Positions 1 to 9,473 of a stretch of 64,000 nt of DNA are shown in pieces. The DNA comes from an uncultured Aquiluna sp. (lineage in GTDB: Bacteria > Actinomycetota > Actinomycetes > Actinomycetales > Microbacteriaceae). The first letter of the stretch is position 1, and each line of letters begins with the position of its first letter. A program made the translations under genes and the position numbers. The stretch is taken from the NCBI GenBank assembly GCA_905182225.1, contig CAJJAJ010000010.1, positions 1 to 64,000 of the forward strand, read 5' to 3'. The notes under the pieces are model-generated. The model saw nothing but the letters and a program-made list of their open reading frames with translations, searched no databases and was not told the origin of the DNA.

Positions 1-2
1 TT

Positions 3-125
3 CTGGAAGCGATGAAGATGGAGCAACCGCTAACCGCCCATCGCTCAGGAAAGATTAAGCAAATAGGCGTGGCCGTCGGAGATACTGTTTCGGCCGGGAC
101 TCTGCTTCTAGAGATAGAAGACTAA
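3..125 (+). CDS. Biotin carboxyl carrier domain, C-terminal end of an acetyl/propionyl-CoA carboxylase alpha-type protein (partial at window start)
   Basis: Translation LEAMKMEQPLTAHRSGKIKQIGVAVGDTVSAGTLLLEIED*; biotinylation motif EAMKM. Confidence 0.8.
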   Translation: MEAMKMEQPLTAHRSGKIKQIGVAVGDTVSAGTLLLEIED

Positions 126-1535
126 TCAGTCGTCAATCGGCGGGTGCAGTGCACTAGCGGCTTCAGAAATAGACCCCGATAGCGACGGGTAGACCGTGTA
201 GGTTCTTGCCAACTGGTCAACCGTTAGTCGGTTCTCAATCGCTACGGCAATCGGATAGATCAAATCCGAAGCAGTTGGAGCAACTACCACCCCTCCAATA
301 ACGGTGCCTGAGCCCACAGAAGCATAGAGCTTTATAAAACCCTCTTCGATGCCTTGCATTTTGGCCCTCGGGTTGGTTTCGAGCACAATTTTTTGCACTT
401 CACCGCGAACGACGCCCTGCTCAATCGCATCCTGCGACCAGCCGACCGAAGCGATCTCCGGTGACGTGAAAACGTTGGAGGCCACGTTGCGCAAACTCGT
501 TGGGACGGACACATCTCCCATGGTGTGGTAGATGGCAGTTCTTCCTTGCATCGCGGCAACTGAAGCCAGCGGCAACGCCGTAGAGCAGTCGCCAACGGCA
601 TACACATTCGCCCTAGAAGTTCGAGCGACTTTATTTGAAATCACGTGACCGGTTTCATTGAGCTTCACGCCGGCTTCTTCCAAACCAAGATCGGCAGTGT
701 TGGGAATTGCTCCAACTGCCATCAAGCAGTGCGAGCCGGAAATAACCTGGCCATCTTCCAGGGTGACTTCGACACTCTCGCCTAAGTTTTTCACTGATGT
801 TGCTCGGGCATTGCGCAGTATGTTCATGCCTTTGCGCTTAAAGACACCCTCTATCAACTCGGCTGCATCACCGTCGTTTCCAGGAAGCACTTTGTCTCTC
901 GAGGACACAAGGGTCACCTCACTCCCGAGATCCAGGTATGCCGAAGCGAACTCCGCACCGGTAACGCCGGAGCCAACAACAATCATGTGGGTCGGTAAAT
1001 CACCAATGTTGTAAAGCTGCTTCCAGTTCAGAATTCTTTTGCCATCAGTCTTGGCACTTGCAAGCTCTCTGGGGCTTGCACCGGTGGCGACAATAATCGT
1101 CTTGGCCTCGATTCGCTCTGGGGAGGTCTCGCCGGACTTGGTTATTAGAACATGGTGGTTTCCATCAAGAACCCCGCGACCATCAACCACGATGACCCCT
1201 TCGGTCTTTAGAGTGCGAATCATATCTTTGGACTGGGACTTGGCTAATTGAAGTAAGCGGGTATTGATTGCTGGTAAATCTATGTCGATGATCGGGGTGA
1301 CGCGCTTGCCGTCCACCATTAGCCGAACACCCAGGGCTGAAGCAGACGCAACACGTTGGGCCGCTTCTGCGGTTGCGATCAGAGTCTTCGAAGGGACAAC
1401 GTCGGTGAGGACAGCATTGCCGCCAATACCGTTTTCCTCAACAAGGACAACTTCGGCTCCAAGCTGGACACCGGCTCGAGCGGCTTCGTAGCCACCCGGG
1501 CCACCACCGATCACGACAATGCGGTGCTTAGTCAT
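126..1535 (-). CDS. lpdA: LpdA-like NAD(P)H-quinone dehydrogenase of the pyridine nucleotide-disulfide oxidoreductase family
   Basis: GGGPGGYEAA FAD motif; the CxxxxC region is GGNAVLTDVVPSK, without redox cysteines. Start moved to MTKHRIVVIGGG. Confidence 0.8.
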   Translation of the reverse strand: MTKHRIVVIGGGPGGYEAARAGVQLGAEVVLVEENGIGGNAVLTDVVPSKTLIATAEAAQRVASASALGVRLMVDGKRVTPIIDIDLPAINTRLLQLAKSQSKDMIRTLKTEGVIVVDGRGVLDGNHHVLITKSGETSPERIEAKTIIVATGASPRELASAKTDGKRILNWKQLYNIGDLPTHMIVVGSGVTGAEFASAYLDLGSEVTLVSSRDKVLPGNDGDAAELIEGVFKRKGMNILRNARATSVKNLGESVEVTLEDGQVISGSHCLMAVGAIPNTADLGLEEAGVKLNETGHVISNKVARTSRANVYAVGDCSTALPLASVAAMQGRTAIYHTMGDVSVPTSLRNVASNVFTSPEIASVGWSQDAIEQGVVRGEVQKIVLETNPRAKMQGIEEGFIKLYASVGSGTVIGGVVVAPTASDLIYPIAVAIENRLTVDQLARTYTVYPSLSGSISEAASALHPPIDD

Positions 1536-1603
1536 TTTTTTTTCGATCACCGGCCCTATTCTCCACCACGTGAGCATGACTATGCGTGGCTAGAATGATT
1601 TTC

Positions 1604-2425
1604 ATGACGCATCTACTCAACGACGAGACAATTAAGCCCTTCGAAATTGCCCAAGAAGCGGCTGACCAGATAAGAAAGCTTTCGGGGGTTGAGACCCATC
1701 ACATCGCGCTGACACTTGGCTCAGGCTGGGCTAAGGCAGCCGACCTAATTGGTGAGACAGTCAGCGAAATACCAGCTTCTGAGGTGATCGGATTCTCAAA
1801 GCCCGCTCTTGCAGGGCACGTTGGAAACATCAGATCCATAAGACTGCCCAACGGCAAGTTTGCTCTTGTGATTGGAGCCAGGACCCATTTCTACGAAAAC
1901 CACGGCGTCAGAGCAGTAGTTCATTCGGTTCGAACGGCCGCTAAAGCCGGAGCAAAAGTAATGGTCCTCACAAACGGAGCCGGAGGAATCCAGCCTAAGT
2001 GGGCCGGTGGTGCCGCGGTTCTGATTTCCGATCACATCAACCTGACAGCCTCAAGCCCCCTTGAAGGGGCCAACTTTATTGATCTGACTGACCTCTATTC
2101 AGCAAGACTACGCGCTATCGCTAAAACCGTTGATTCCAGTCTCGATGAGGGCGTCTACGTTCAATTCCGCGGCCCTCACTACGAAACACCCGCCGAAGTC
2201 CAAATGGCCAAAATAATGGGCGGCGATATCGTAGGTATGTCAACCGCACTTGAGGCCATTGCCGCAAGAGAATCGGGTATGGAGATCCTCGGTATGTCGC
2301 TAATCACAAACCTGGCCGCAGGTATCCAAAAGACTCCGCTTAGTCACGCGGAAGTTATTGAAGCCGGTCAACAAGCCGAAGCTCGAATATCCAAGCTGCT
2401 GGCAGAAATTGTGGACAAGATTTGA
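1604..2425 (+). CDS. Purine-nucleoside phosphorylase
   Basis: LTLGSGWAKAAD, GRTHFYENH-like IGARTHFYE and TNGAGGI motifs; start chosen at MTHLLND. Confidence 0.88.
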   Translation: MTHLLNDETIKPFEIAQEAADQIRKLSGVETHHIALTLGSGWAKAADLIGETVSEIPASEVIGFSKPALAGHVGNIRSIRLPNGKFALVIGARTHFYENHGVRAVVHSVRTAAKAGAKVMVLTNGAGGIQPKWAGGAAVLISDHINLTASSPLEGANFIDLTDLYSARLRAIAKTVDSSLDEGVYVQFRGPHYETPAEVQMAKIMGGDIVGMSTALEAIAARESGMEILGMSLITNLAAGIQKTPLSHAEVIEAGQQAEARISKLLAEIVDKI

Positions 2426-4059
2426 GTCAACTAACGGATCAGGCCCAGGCGTGGCTTGATCAGGATCCAGACCCGGTTACAAAGCTCGAGCTTCAAGCAC
2501 TTATCGATAATCACGATGAGGAAGGCCTCGCTTCTCGATTTAGTTCGCGCCTAGACTTCGGAACCGCAGGACTGCGGGGCGAACTAGGGGCTGGCCCGAA
2601 CCGAATGAACAGGGTGGTTGTGGCGCAAACGGCCCTGGGTATTGCTCAGTTTTTGAATGCTAATCGCGAGGCCTACTTGGATCCTTCCGGAGAACTAAGT
2701 GCAGTAATCGGCTATGACGGCAGAACAAACTCAGATGTGTTCGCGCTGGACAGCGCAGAAATATTGAGCGCAGCCGGAATCAAGACCTTTCTATTTTCAG
2801 AAATGGTTCCTACGCCGGTTGCCGCTTTCACCGGCAGGCGGCATGGCGCGAGCCTCACTGTGGTTGTGACGGCAAGCCATAATCCTCCTAGAGATAACGG
2901 CTACAAGGTCTACCTTGGAGGCCCTACCGGGGGCAGCCAGCTTGTTCCGCCGCAGGACAAAGAAATAGCGAATCTAATAGCTGCCATTTCAAATAAAACT
3001 GCTTTTCAAGAGATTCCAAAAAGCAAAGGCTTTACGCTCATCGGGCAACCAGAAATCAACCAGTACCTAGATCGAGCCAAAACACTGATTAGCATGCAAG
3101 AAAGCGAAATTGCCAAAAGGTCAGCAATCCGAATCACACACACCGCCCTGCATGGCGTTGGCTGGAAAGTAGTTAACCCACTAATGGTCGCCGCAGGCTT
3201 CAAGGTTTTACCGGTGAAATTACAAGCAGAGCCGGACCCTAATTTTCCAACCGTGGCCTTTCCGAATCCAGAGGAAAAAGGTGCCATGGATCTGAGTTTC
3301 GCCGAAGCAACCAGCAATGACAGTGACATCATTTTGGCCAATGACCCAGATGCGGACCGGCTTGCAGTAGCAGTTCGCAGTGGTGATGGTTATCAAATGC
3401 TCACCGGAGACCAGGTTGGACTGCTGCTTGCAAATCAGCTTGCTCCAAGCTCAAGGGCAATCGCAAATTCGATAGTGTCGGCTGATTTATCAGCACTTGC
3501 AAAGCACTACGGCGTGCCCTACACCCAGACATTGACAGGCTTCAAGTGGATTTCCAAGGTTCCCGATCTTGGCTATGGATATGAGGAAGCTCTCGGTTAC
3601 TGTGTTGATCCGGAATACACCCCGGATAAGGACGGCATAACAGCGGCCCTAATAATCGCCCAGATGGCATCAGATTTGAAAGCCCAAGGAAAGACACTGG
3701 TTGATCAGATTCAGGATTTGGCCCAGAAATTTGGGCACGTTGCAACCGGTCAGGTTTCACTTAGAGTGTCAGATCTTTCGGTGATTGGAAAAATCACATC
3801 TGGCTTGCGGGCTAACCCACCAGTACGCATTGGAGACGAAGTCGTCCTTTTCGAGGATTACCTAGCCCGAACTGATGCCATGAAAACGGACGCCCTTATT
3901 TTTTCAAGCAAGTCGATCAAGATAATCGTGAGGCCCTCTGGAACCGAACCCAAGCTCAAGTGCTACTTACAGGCTTCCGCGACCAGCAAGCCAGAGGCCG
4001 CAAAGCTTCTTGAGGGCCTGAAGACTTGGGCCGAGGCTACTTTGAGCGCCTTGAAATAA
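2422..4059 (+). CDS. Phospho-sugar mutase, PGM2/PgcA-like alpha-phosphohexomutase family
   Basis: Phosphoserine loop TASHNPPRDNGYKVY, metal loop NDPDADR, C-terminal RPSGTEPK; 4-nt overlap with the upstream PNP gene. Confidence 0.88.
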   Translation: MSQLTDQAQAWLDQDPDPVTKLELQALIDNHDEEGLASRFSSRLDFGTAGLRGELGAGPNRMNRVVVAQTALGIAQFLNANREAYLDPSGELSAVIGYDGRTNSDVFALDSAEILSAAGIKTFLFSEMVPTPVAAFTGRRHGASLTVVVTASHNPPRDNGYKVYLGGPTGGSQLVPPQDKEIANLIAAISNKTAFQEIPKSKGFTLIGQPEINQYLDRAKTLISMQESEIAKRSAIRITHTALHGVGWKVVNPLMVAAGFKVLPVKLQAEPDPNFPTVAFPNPEEKGAMDLSFAEATSNDSDIILANDPDADRLAVAVRSGDGYQMLTGDQVGLLLANQLAPSSRAIANSIVSADLSALAKHYGVPYTQTLTGFKWISKVPDLGYGYEEALGYCVDPEYTPDKDGITAALIIAQMASDLKAQGKTLVDQIQDLAQKFGHVATGQVSLRVSDLSVIGKITSGLRANPPVRIGDEVVLFEDYLARTDAMKTDALIFSSKSIKIIVRPSGTEPKLKCYLQASATSKPEAAKLLEGLKTWAEATLSALK

Positions 4060-4696
4060 ACCTTTGAATGCTTTCCGGAACAGGCAGGGATTCCGACTCT
4101 GGGTCGACGGGTATTGCCTCACCGGCTATTGAAGTAAGTGGGATGGTTCCTGACCAAAAACCTAGGTCCATGTCCTCTGGTGGGTCATCAACTTCGTTAA
4201 CTGAAATCTTTACTGACGCTTCTGCCAGCGACAAGGAAAGAATCAATGTGGCTGCTACTTCTTTTTTGGTGGTTGGTCTCGCCTCGCCAACTCTTCCTGG
4301 AATCATCGCATCACTAACTACGTCTAGAGCGTGATGTTTTTGGTCCATTGGAACCAATTTGGCTTTTCCAAAGATCATGACCGCTCGGTAGTGCATGCCG
4401 CTGTTGAAATTGCTTCTGGCAACCTTCAAGGCATTGAGTTCAGTTATGGAAACGCAGACCTCTGGTTCGGTTTCCAAAATGCGCATCAGCCTTGATCCGG
4501 ATGAGCCGTGAAGGAATATCTCATCTCCGCTCCTGCCATATGCCATCGGAACTACCAGAGGAGAGCCGTCGATGACCACGCCAACATGGGCAACCAGATT
4601 GGCGTCCAAGATGCTATTCAGATCCGAGGTGCTCTCAGAAGATTTGTAGCTCATTCTTTTGAGCTTCGTTCGCTCCGAGGAGCCTGGGGTACTCAT
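4037..4696 (-). CDS. Pyridoxamine 5'-phosphate oxidase-like flavin/split-barrel family protein
   Basis: VAHVGVVIDGSPLVVPMAYGRSGDEIFLHGSSGSR split-barrel pattern; overlaps the 3' end of the mutase gene. Confidence 0.75.
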   Translation of the reverse strand: MSTPGSSERTKLKRMSYKSSESTSDLNSILDANLVAHVGVVIDGSPLVVPMAYGRSGDEIFLHGSSGSRLMRILETEPEVCVSITELNALKVARSNFNSGMHYRAVMIFGKAKLVPMDQKHHALDVVSDAMIPGRVGEARPTTKKEVAATLILSLSLAEASVKISVNEVDDPPEDMDLGFWSGTIPLTSIAGEAIPVDPESESLPVPESIQRFISRRSK

Positions 4697-4705
4697 TCTG
4701 CAAGA

Positions 4706-4978
4706 CTAGCTCAGCGTGGCTTTTAGCTTTTCGCCTAGTTCGCCCAAATCAAAAATGTTATTTATAGCTATTACCTCGGCGGGAATGCCGGCAAGCTGGT
4801 CAAGAATTTCAGGAGTCGCAAGGACCACCTGCGCCATTTCGTCGGCCCCTCGAGCTTCATCTATTGAGACAGCTCGCACCTCCGCTTCGATCCCCAGCAT
4901 TGATAGAGCCCTCTCGGCATTGGACTTCAGTAAAACACTGGTCCCAATCCCCGCTCCACACACTGCATAAATCAACAT
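4706..4978 (-). CDS. PTS EIIB, ascorbate/SgaB-like
   Basis: N-terminal Cys loop MLIYAVCGAGIGTS; start trimmed from the ORF track to MLIYAV. Confidence 0.8.
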   Translation of the reverse strand: MLIYAVCGAGIGTSVLLKSNAERALSMLGIEAEVRAVSIDEARGADEMAQVVLATPEILDQLAGIPAEVIAINNIFDLGELGEKLKATLS

Positions 4979-4985
4979 GGTTTGA

Positions 4986-5432
4986 TTAAAGCGCGTATCT
5001 AAAAAGAATGTCCTCAATGACGCTTAGGGCAGAAGCATTTAACAAGTTGTTCATAACCTGATCGGTGCTCATGAGCTGCCCAAAATCACCCAGCATCTCC
5101 ACATGCTCGCTGGCATTAGGGGAACACATTGAGAAAATAAGACTGACCGGATCATTTGCGGATCCAGATATGACTGGCTCGTCAAGCCTCAAAAGGGCCA
5201 TTCCAGGAGCCAGAACCGAATCGGACGGCTTGGCATGAGCAAGAGCGAGGCCAGGGGCAATAACGAAGTAAGGACCCAAAGTTTTTAGGCTTTCTAAAAC
5301 GTCGTCAACGTAGCTAAGTTTCGTTTTGCCTGATGTGACCAAGAGGGAAACCGATTGCGTCACTGCGGCAACGAAGCTCGGCGAAGTGCCTTGAGTGACT
5401 ATTGAACCTGGACCAAAATAACTACTCAGCAC
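4986..5432 (-). CDS. PTS EIIA, ascorbate/mannitol-type
   Basis: APGLALAHAKPSD with candidate active-site His; probable GTG start overlapping the add stop codon (start uncertain). Confidence 0.78.
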   Translation of the reverse strand: MLSSYFGPGSIVTQGTSPSFVAAVTQSVSLLVTSGKTKLSYVDDVLESLKTLGPYFVIAPGLALAHAKPSDSVLAPGMALLRLDEPVISGSANDPVSLIFSMCSPNASEHVEMLGDFGQLMSTDQVMNNLLNASALSVIEDILFRYAL

Positions 5433-6513
5433 CGTTTGCCTCAGCGAAACCAGCCTCAATCATCTCGATTAGCTCTTCGCGCTCATCGACCGCCTGAAAA
5501 GCCGCCTCGGCGGCATTTAGCTGCAGCTGCTCAAGGTCTGCCAATTTGTAGCCAAAAGTATCGACCAAAATTTGAAGTTCCTTGGTTAGGTTTGTCGAAC
5601 TCATAAGTCGGTTGTCGGTATTGACAGTTACGTTGAATCCGAGGTCATACATGATGTCGATCGGATGATCGGCCATCGTGTCGCCCAAGAGGCTAAAAGC
5701 TCCGGTTTGCAGGTTCGAGGAGGGAGAGACTTCAAGGGCTATTTGTCGATCGTGCACCCATTGAGCAACCGGTCCAAGAACTACTAGGTCGGTATCACCA
5801 TCGGTTCTAGAAAACATGATGTCCTCCACCAGCCGAACTCCGTGACCAATCCTGAGTGCCCTTCCAGAGACAACTGCGTCCTTTATAGACTCAATGCCGC
5901 TGCCTTCTCCCGCGTGAACTGTGCATGGAAATAACTCAGCCGCCAGGTAATCAAATGCCAACTGGTGCTTGGATGGCAAAAAGCCTTCTTCGGCTCCCGC
6001 GATGTCAAAGCCGACGACCCCATCGTTCCGGTGCCGAACTGCAAGCTCCGCGACCTCAAGAGCCCTGTCCGCGTGACGCATCGCAATAATGATCTGCCCA
6101 GTGCGAATGAACCCGCCTTGGTCACCGACTTCCTCCATGCCCCGCTCAAGGCCGTCCTGCACTGCTTCAACCGTTTCATCGAGGCTCAGCCCCATGTTCA
6201 AGTGCTGTTCGGGGGCCCAGCGCAATTCCGCGTAAATTACATTTTCTTTCGCCAAGTCAATGACAGCTTCATAGGCGACCCGCTCCAGCCCGGCTCGAGT
6301 CTGCATAACACCCACGGTGTGCTGAAAAGTTGAGAGGTACCGCTCCAATGAGCCCGAGTCTGCATTTGTTGTAAACCAAGCTGCTAGTTCCAGCGAATCC
6401 GTGGTTGGTAATTCATGCCCAATTTCACCGGCAAGCTCAACGATGGTTTGTGGTCTAAGCCCACCATCTAGATGGTCGTGGAGCGAAATTTTCGGAAGCG
6501 CTGCGATGTCCAT
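5422..6513 (-). CDS. add: Adenosine deaminase
   Basis: LPKISLHDHLDGGLRP, VHAGEG and NTDNRLMS motifs. Confidence 0.93.
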   Translation of the reverse strand: MDIAALPKISLHDHLDGGLRPQTIVELAGEIGHELPTTDSLELAAWFTTNADSGSLERYLSTFQHTVGVMQTRAGLERVAYEAVIDLAKENVIYAELRWAPEQHLNMGLSLDETVEAVQDGLERGMEEVGDQGGFIRTGQIIIAMRHADRALEVAELAVRHRNDGVVGFDIAGAEEGFLPSKHQLAFDYLAAELFPCTVHAGEGSGIESIKDAVVSGRALRIGHGVRLVEDIMFSRTDGDTDLVVLGPVAQWVHDRQIALEVSPSSNLQTGAFSLLGDTMADHPIDIMYDLGFNVTVNTDNRLMSSTNLTKELQILVDTFGYKLADLEQLQLNAAEAAFQAVDEREELIEMIEAGFAEANGAE

Positions 6514-6550
6514 TTATTCCTAACTAACCATGTTCCGTGTTGGCTTCGGT

Positions 6551-7828
6551 CTAATTAACCCGACCAAGAATTAGCTTACGTTCCGCCGGCTTGCTTTCTT
6601 GGAATCCGATTGCTTCTTCGGCAATTGCGATTGCTCGCTCGAACCTTTCTGGGGTATCGGTGTAAAGAGTCATCACGGGTTCTCCAGCTTTCACGTGGTC
6701 GCCAAGCTGAGCATGTAATTCAACACCGGCTCCAAACTGAACCTGATCCTCCTTGCGCTCTCTGCCGGCTCCCAGCCTCCAAGAAGCGACGCCGATTGAC
6801 AGGGCTTCCAACTTCGAAATAAATCCGGACTGGCTGGCTCTGATAACTTGCGAATCGGTGGCCTTTGGCATTTTTGCGTCTGGGTCTCCTCCCTGAGCTG
6901 AAATCATCTTCCGCCAAACATCCAAAGCTTTGCCGTTATTCAGATTCTCGCGAGGGTCCACGTCTGGCATGCCGCTCAGTGAAAGCATCTCCCTTGCCAA
7001 TTCCACCGTTAGCTCCACCACATCGGACGGCCCTCCGCCCGAAAGAACGTCCACCGATTCCTCGACCTCAAGTGAGTTACCAATCTTCCTGCCCAAAGGG
7101 GTGGACATGTCGGTTAGTAGCGCCGACGTGTTAACGCCTGCATCTTTTCCGAGCTGTACCAACACCGTTGCCAATTCGTTTGCTCGGTCAAGGGTCTTCA
7201 TGAACGCGCCGGAACCGACTTTCACATCCAGAACCAATGAAGAGGTGCCTTCGGCAATCTTCTTGCTCATGATTGAAGACGCAATAAGAGGAATTGCCTC
7301 GACTGTTCCCGTGACATCGCGCAAGGAATAAAGTTTGCGATCTGCAGGAGCAAGACCCTGCCCAGCAGCGCAAATGACTGCTCCAACCTCGGCTAGCTGG
7401 CTGTATAACTCTGTGTTGGAAAGACTGGCCTGCCAGCCAGGAATTGCCTCTAGCTTGTCTAGTGTCCCGCCGGTGTGGCCCAGACCACGGCCACTTAGCT
7501 GAGGAACCGCAATGCCGTAGGACGCAACTAGTGGGGCCAGCGGCAAGGTGATCTTGTCTCCCACGCCCCCGGTGGAGTGCTTATCGGCGGTGGGCTGAGT
7601 GAGTCCAGAGAAGTTCAATCGCTCTCCGGAGGCAATCATCGCCATCGTCAGGTCTCTAATTTCATCTCGGCTCATGCCGTTTAACAAAATAGCCATGGCC
7701 ATTGCCGACATTTGCTCGTCCGCCACCACGCCAGAGGTGTAGTTCTCAACCAGCCAATTGATTTCGGCGGTACTAAGCGCACCTTGTTCGCGCTTCTTAA
7801 TAATCAGTTCTACGGCACTAAAGCTCAT
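6551..7828 (-). CDS. deoA: Thymidine (pyrimidine-nucleoside) phosphorylase
   Basis: DKHSTGGVGDK signature; start set at MSFSAVELIIKKR. Confidence 0.93.
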   Translation of the reverse strand: MSFSAVELIIKKREQGALSTAEINWLVENYTSGVVADEQMSAMAMAILLNGMSRDEIRDLTMAMIASGERLNFSGLTQPTADKHSTGGVGDKITLPLAPLVASYGIAVPQLSGRGLGHTGGTLDKLEAIPGWQASLSNTELYSQLAEVGAVICAAGQGLAPADRKLYSLRDVTGTVEAIPLIASSIMSKKIAEGTSSLVLDVKVGSGAFMKTLDRANELATVLVQLGKDAGVNTSALLTDMSTPLGRKIGNSLEVEESVDVLSGGGPSDVVELTVELAREMLSLSGMPDVDPRENLNNGKALDVWRKMISAQGGDPDAKMPKATDSQVIRASQSGFISKLEALSIGVASWRLGAGRERKEDQVQFGAGVELHAQLGDHVKAGEPVMTLYTDTPERFERAIAIAEEAIGFQESKPAERKLILGRVN

Positions 7829-8216
7829 TGCGGTAAAGGTCCTTCGGTCCAAAGGCATCCGGGAGTACCTCGTTGATTGTTTTAATTCCCGAGACAGTTT
7901 GAAGAAGCATCCCCTCGGCACTGTGCTCATAGAGCAACTGCCGACATCTGCCGCAAGGCATCAATGGATTTCCTTGACCGTCGACACAGGCAAATGCCAC
8001 GAGCTGACCGCCTCCGGTGCGAAACAGCTCACTTACAAGCGAGCATTCTGCACAAAGCGCAAGCCCGTAGGACGCATTCTCCACATTGACGCCCGTGATG
8101 ATGCGGCCGTCGTCACAAATCGCAGCCGCGCCCACTGGGAACTTCGAATAAGGTGAATACGATTTTGGAAGCACATCAATGGCTTGTTGGGTTAGGTTCT
8201 CCCAGTCGATTTTCAT
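7818..8216 (-). CDS. cdd: Cytidine deaminase
   Basis: CAECSLV and PCGRCRQ zinc motifs. Confidence 0.93.
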   Translation of the reverse strand: MKIDWENLTQQAIDVLPKSYSPYSKFPVGAAAICDDGRIITGVNVENASYGLALCAECSLVSELFRTGGGQLVAFACVDGQGNPLMPCGRCRQLLYEHSAEGMLLQTVSGIKTINEVLPDAFGPKDLYRNEL

Positions 8217-8219
8217 ACA

Positions 8220-9473
8220 CTAGCCCTTCACGTATGGCACTGCCAGTGCCTTCGGAGGCCTCGATTTACCAACGAAACCGACAACCGCAATGATTGTCAC
8301 TACATAAGGGACCATGGTTATAAAGTCCGTCGGAATTCCCGGACTGACTTGGTTCGCCCATACTCTTAGAATGATCGAGAACCCGAACAAGAGTGCCGCA
8401 AGGGACGCGTAGATTGGGTTCCAGCGACCGAGGATGACAACCGCAAGAGCGATAAATCCAAAGCCTCCAGACATCTCTCGGCCAAAGGCTCCTGCGTTAC
8501 CGATTGTGAGTGCAGCGCCGCCAAGGCCCGCTATTGACCCACCGATAGTTACCCACCAGAATCTGGTTCGCCCCACATTTATACCTACTGTGTCAGCGGC
8601 CAATGGGTGCTCACCAACCGCCCTGGCTCGAAGTCCCAATCTGGTCTTGAATAAAATGAACCAGATCGTCGGCACTATAAGAATGGCGAGGAACACCGTG
8701 ATGCGGTTTTCGAAAAACACGTGTCCCAGTATTGGTATGTCGCTCAATACCGGAATTTTGATTATGTCCATGGTTCCGGGGAAGTTTACGTTCTCGGCAT
8801 CCTCTGTCAACCACTGCTGATACAGGAAGTTAGTAACTCCGATAACCAGAACGTTAAGTACAACGCCAACGATGATCTGCTGCGCCAGGAACTTTATCGA
8901 AAATACCGCCAAGATCATCGAAACTAGGGCGGAGGTGACCATTGCGGCGATTACTCCAAACAGGAAATTATCCGTGATTGATGACACCACTGCCGCCATG
9001 AACGCTCCGGTTAGAAGCTGGCCCTCGATGGCTATGTTCGTTATTCCCACGCGCTCACTCATGATTCCAGCCATCGCCCCAAGAATGATTGGGACCGCCA
9101 AAACCAAAGCCGTGCCGGTGATAAACGCAATTGGAACCGATTTTTCAGCCGCTAGCCAGCCAAGTAGCGCCGTTATTCCAATGGCTCCAAAGACAATCGA
9201 AACCCAGATTGGGGTTTTGAGGTTCTTTATGGCCTTGGAAAGTGAAAATCCTGCTAGCGCGAACATCGCCAATCCGGCAAGGACTCCGAGCAGGCTTGAG
9301 TCGATATCTAACGTCGGCAGCTGAAGGGAATCGTTTCGCCTAGATATCTCAAAAGCGACCATTCCATCGCGTCCCAGAAGCCCTAAAAACACAAGTGTCA
9401 GAAGGCCAATCGAGCCCATTACGATCGGCGACTTGTAGCCAACCTTTACTTCAGTTTCCTTGGAGGTGGTCAT
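8220..9473 (-). CDS. Nucleoside-type ABC transporter permease
   Basis: Hydrophobic BPD_transp_2-like protein (ERVGITNIAIEGQLLTGAF); operonic with the BMP-type importer. Confidence 0.88.
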   Translation of the reverse strand: MTTSKETEVKVGYKSPIVMGSIGLLTLVFLGLLGRDGMVAFEISRRNDSLQLPTLDIDSSLLGVLAGLAMFALAGFSLSKAIKNLKTPIWVSIVFGAIGITALLGWLAAEKSVPIAFITGTALVLAVPIILGAMAGIMSERVGITNIAIEGQLLTGAFMAAVVSSITDNFLFGVIAAMVTSALVSMILAVFSIKFLAQQIIVGVVLNVLVIGVTNFLYQQWLTEDAENVNFPGTMDIIKIPVLSDIPILGHVFFENRITVFLAILIVPTIWFILFKTRLGLRARAVGEHPLAADTVGINVGRTRFWWVTIGGSIAGLGGAALTIGNAGAFGREMSGGFGFIALAVVILGRWNPIYASLAALLFGFSIILRVWANQVSPGIPTDFITMVPYVVTIIAVVGFVGKSRPPKALAVPYVKG

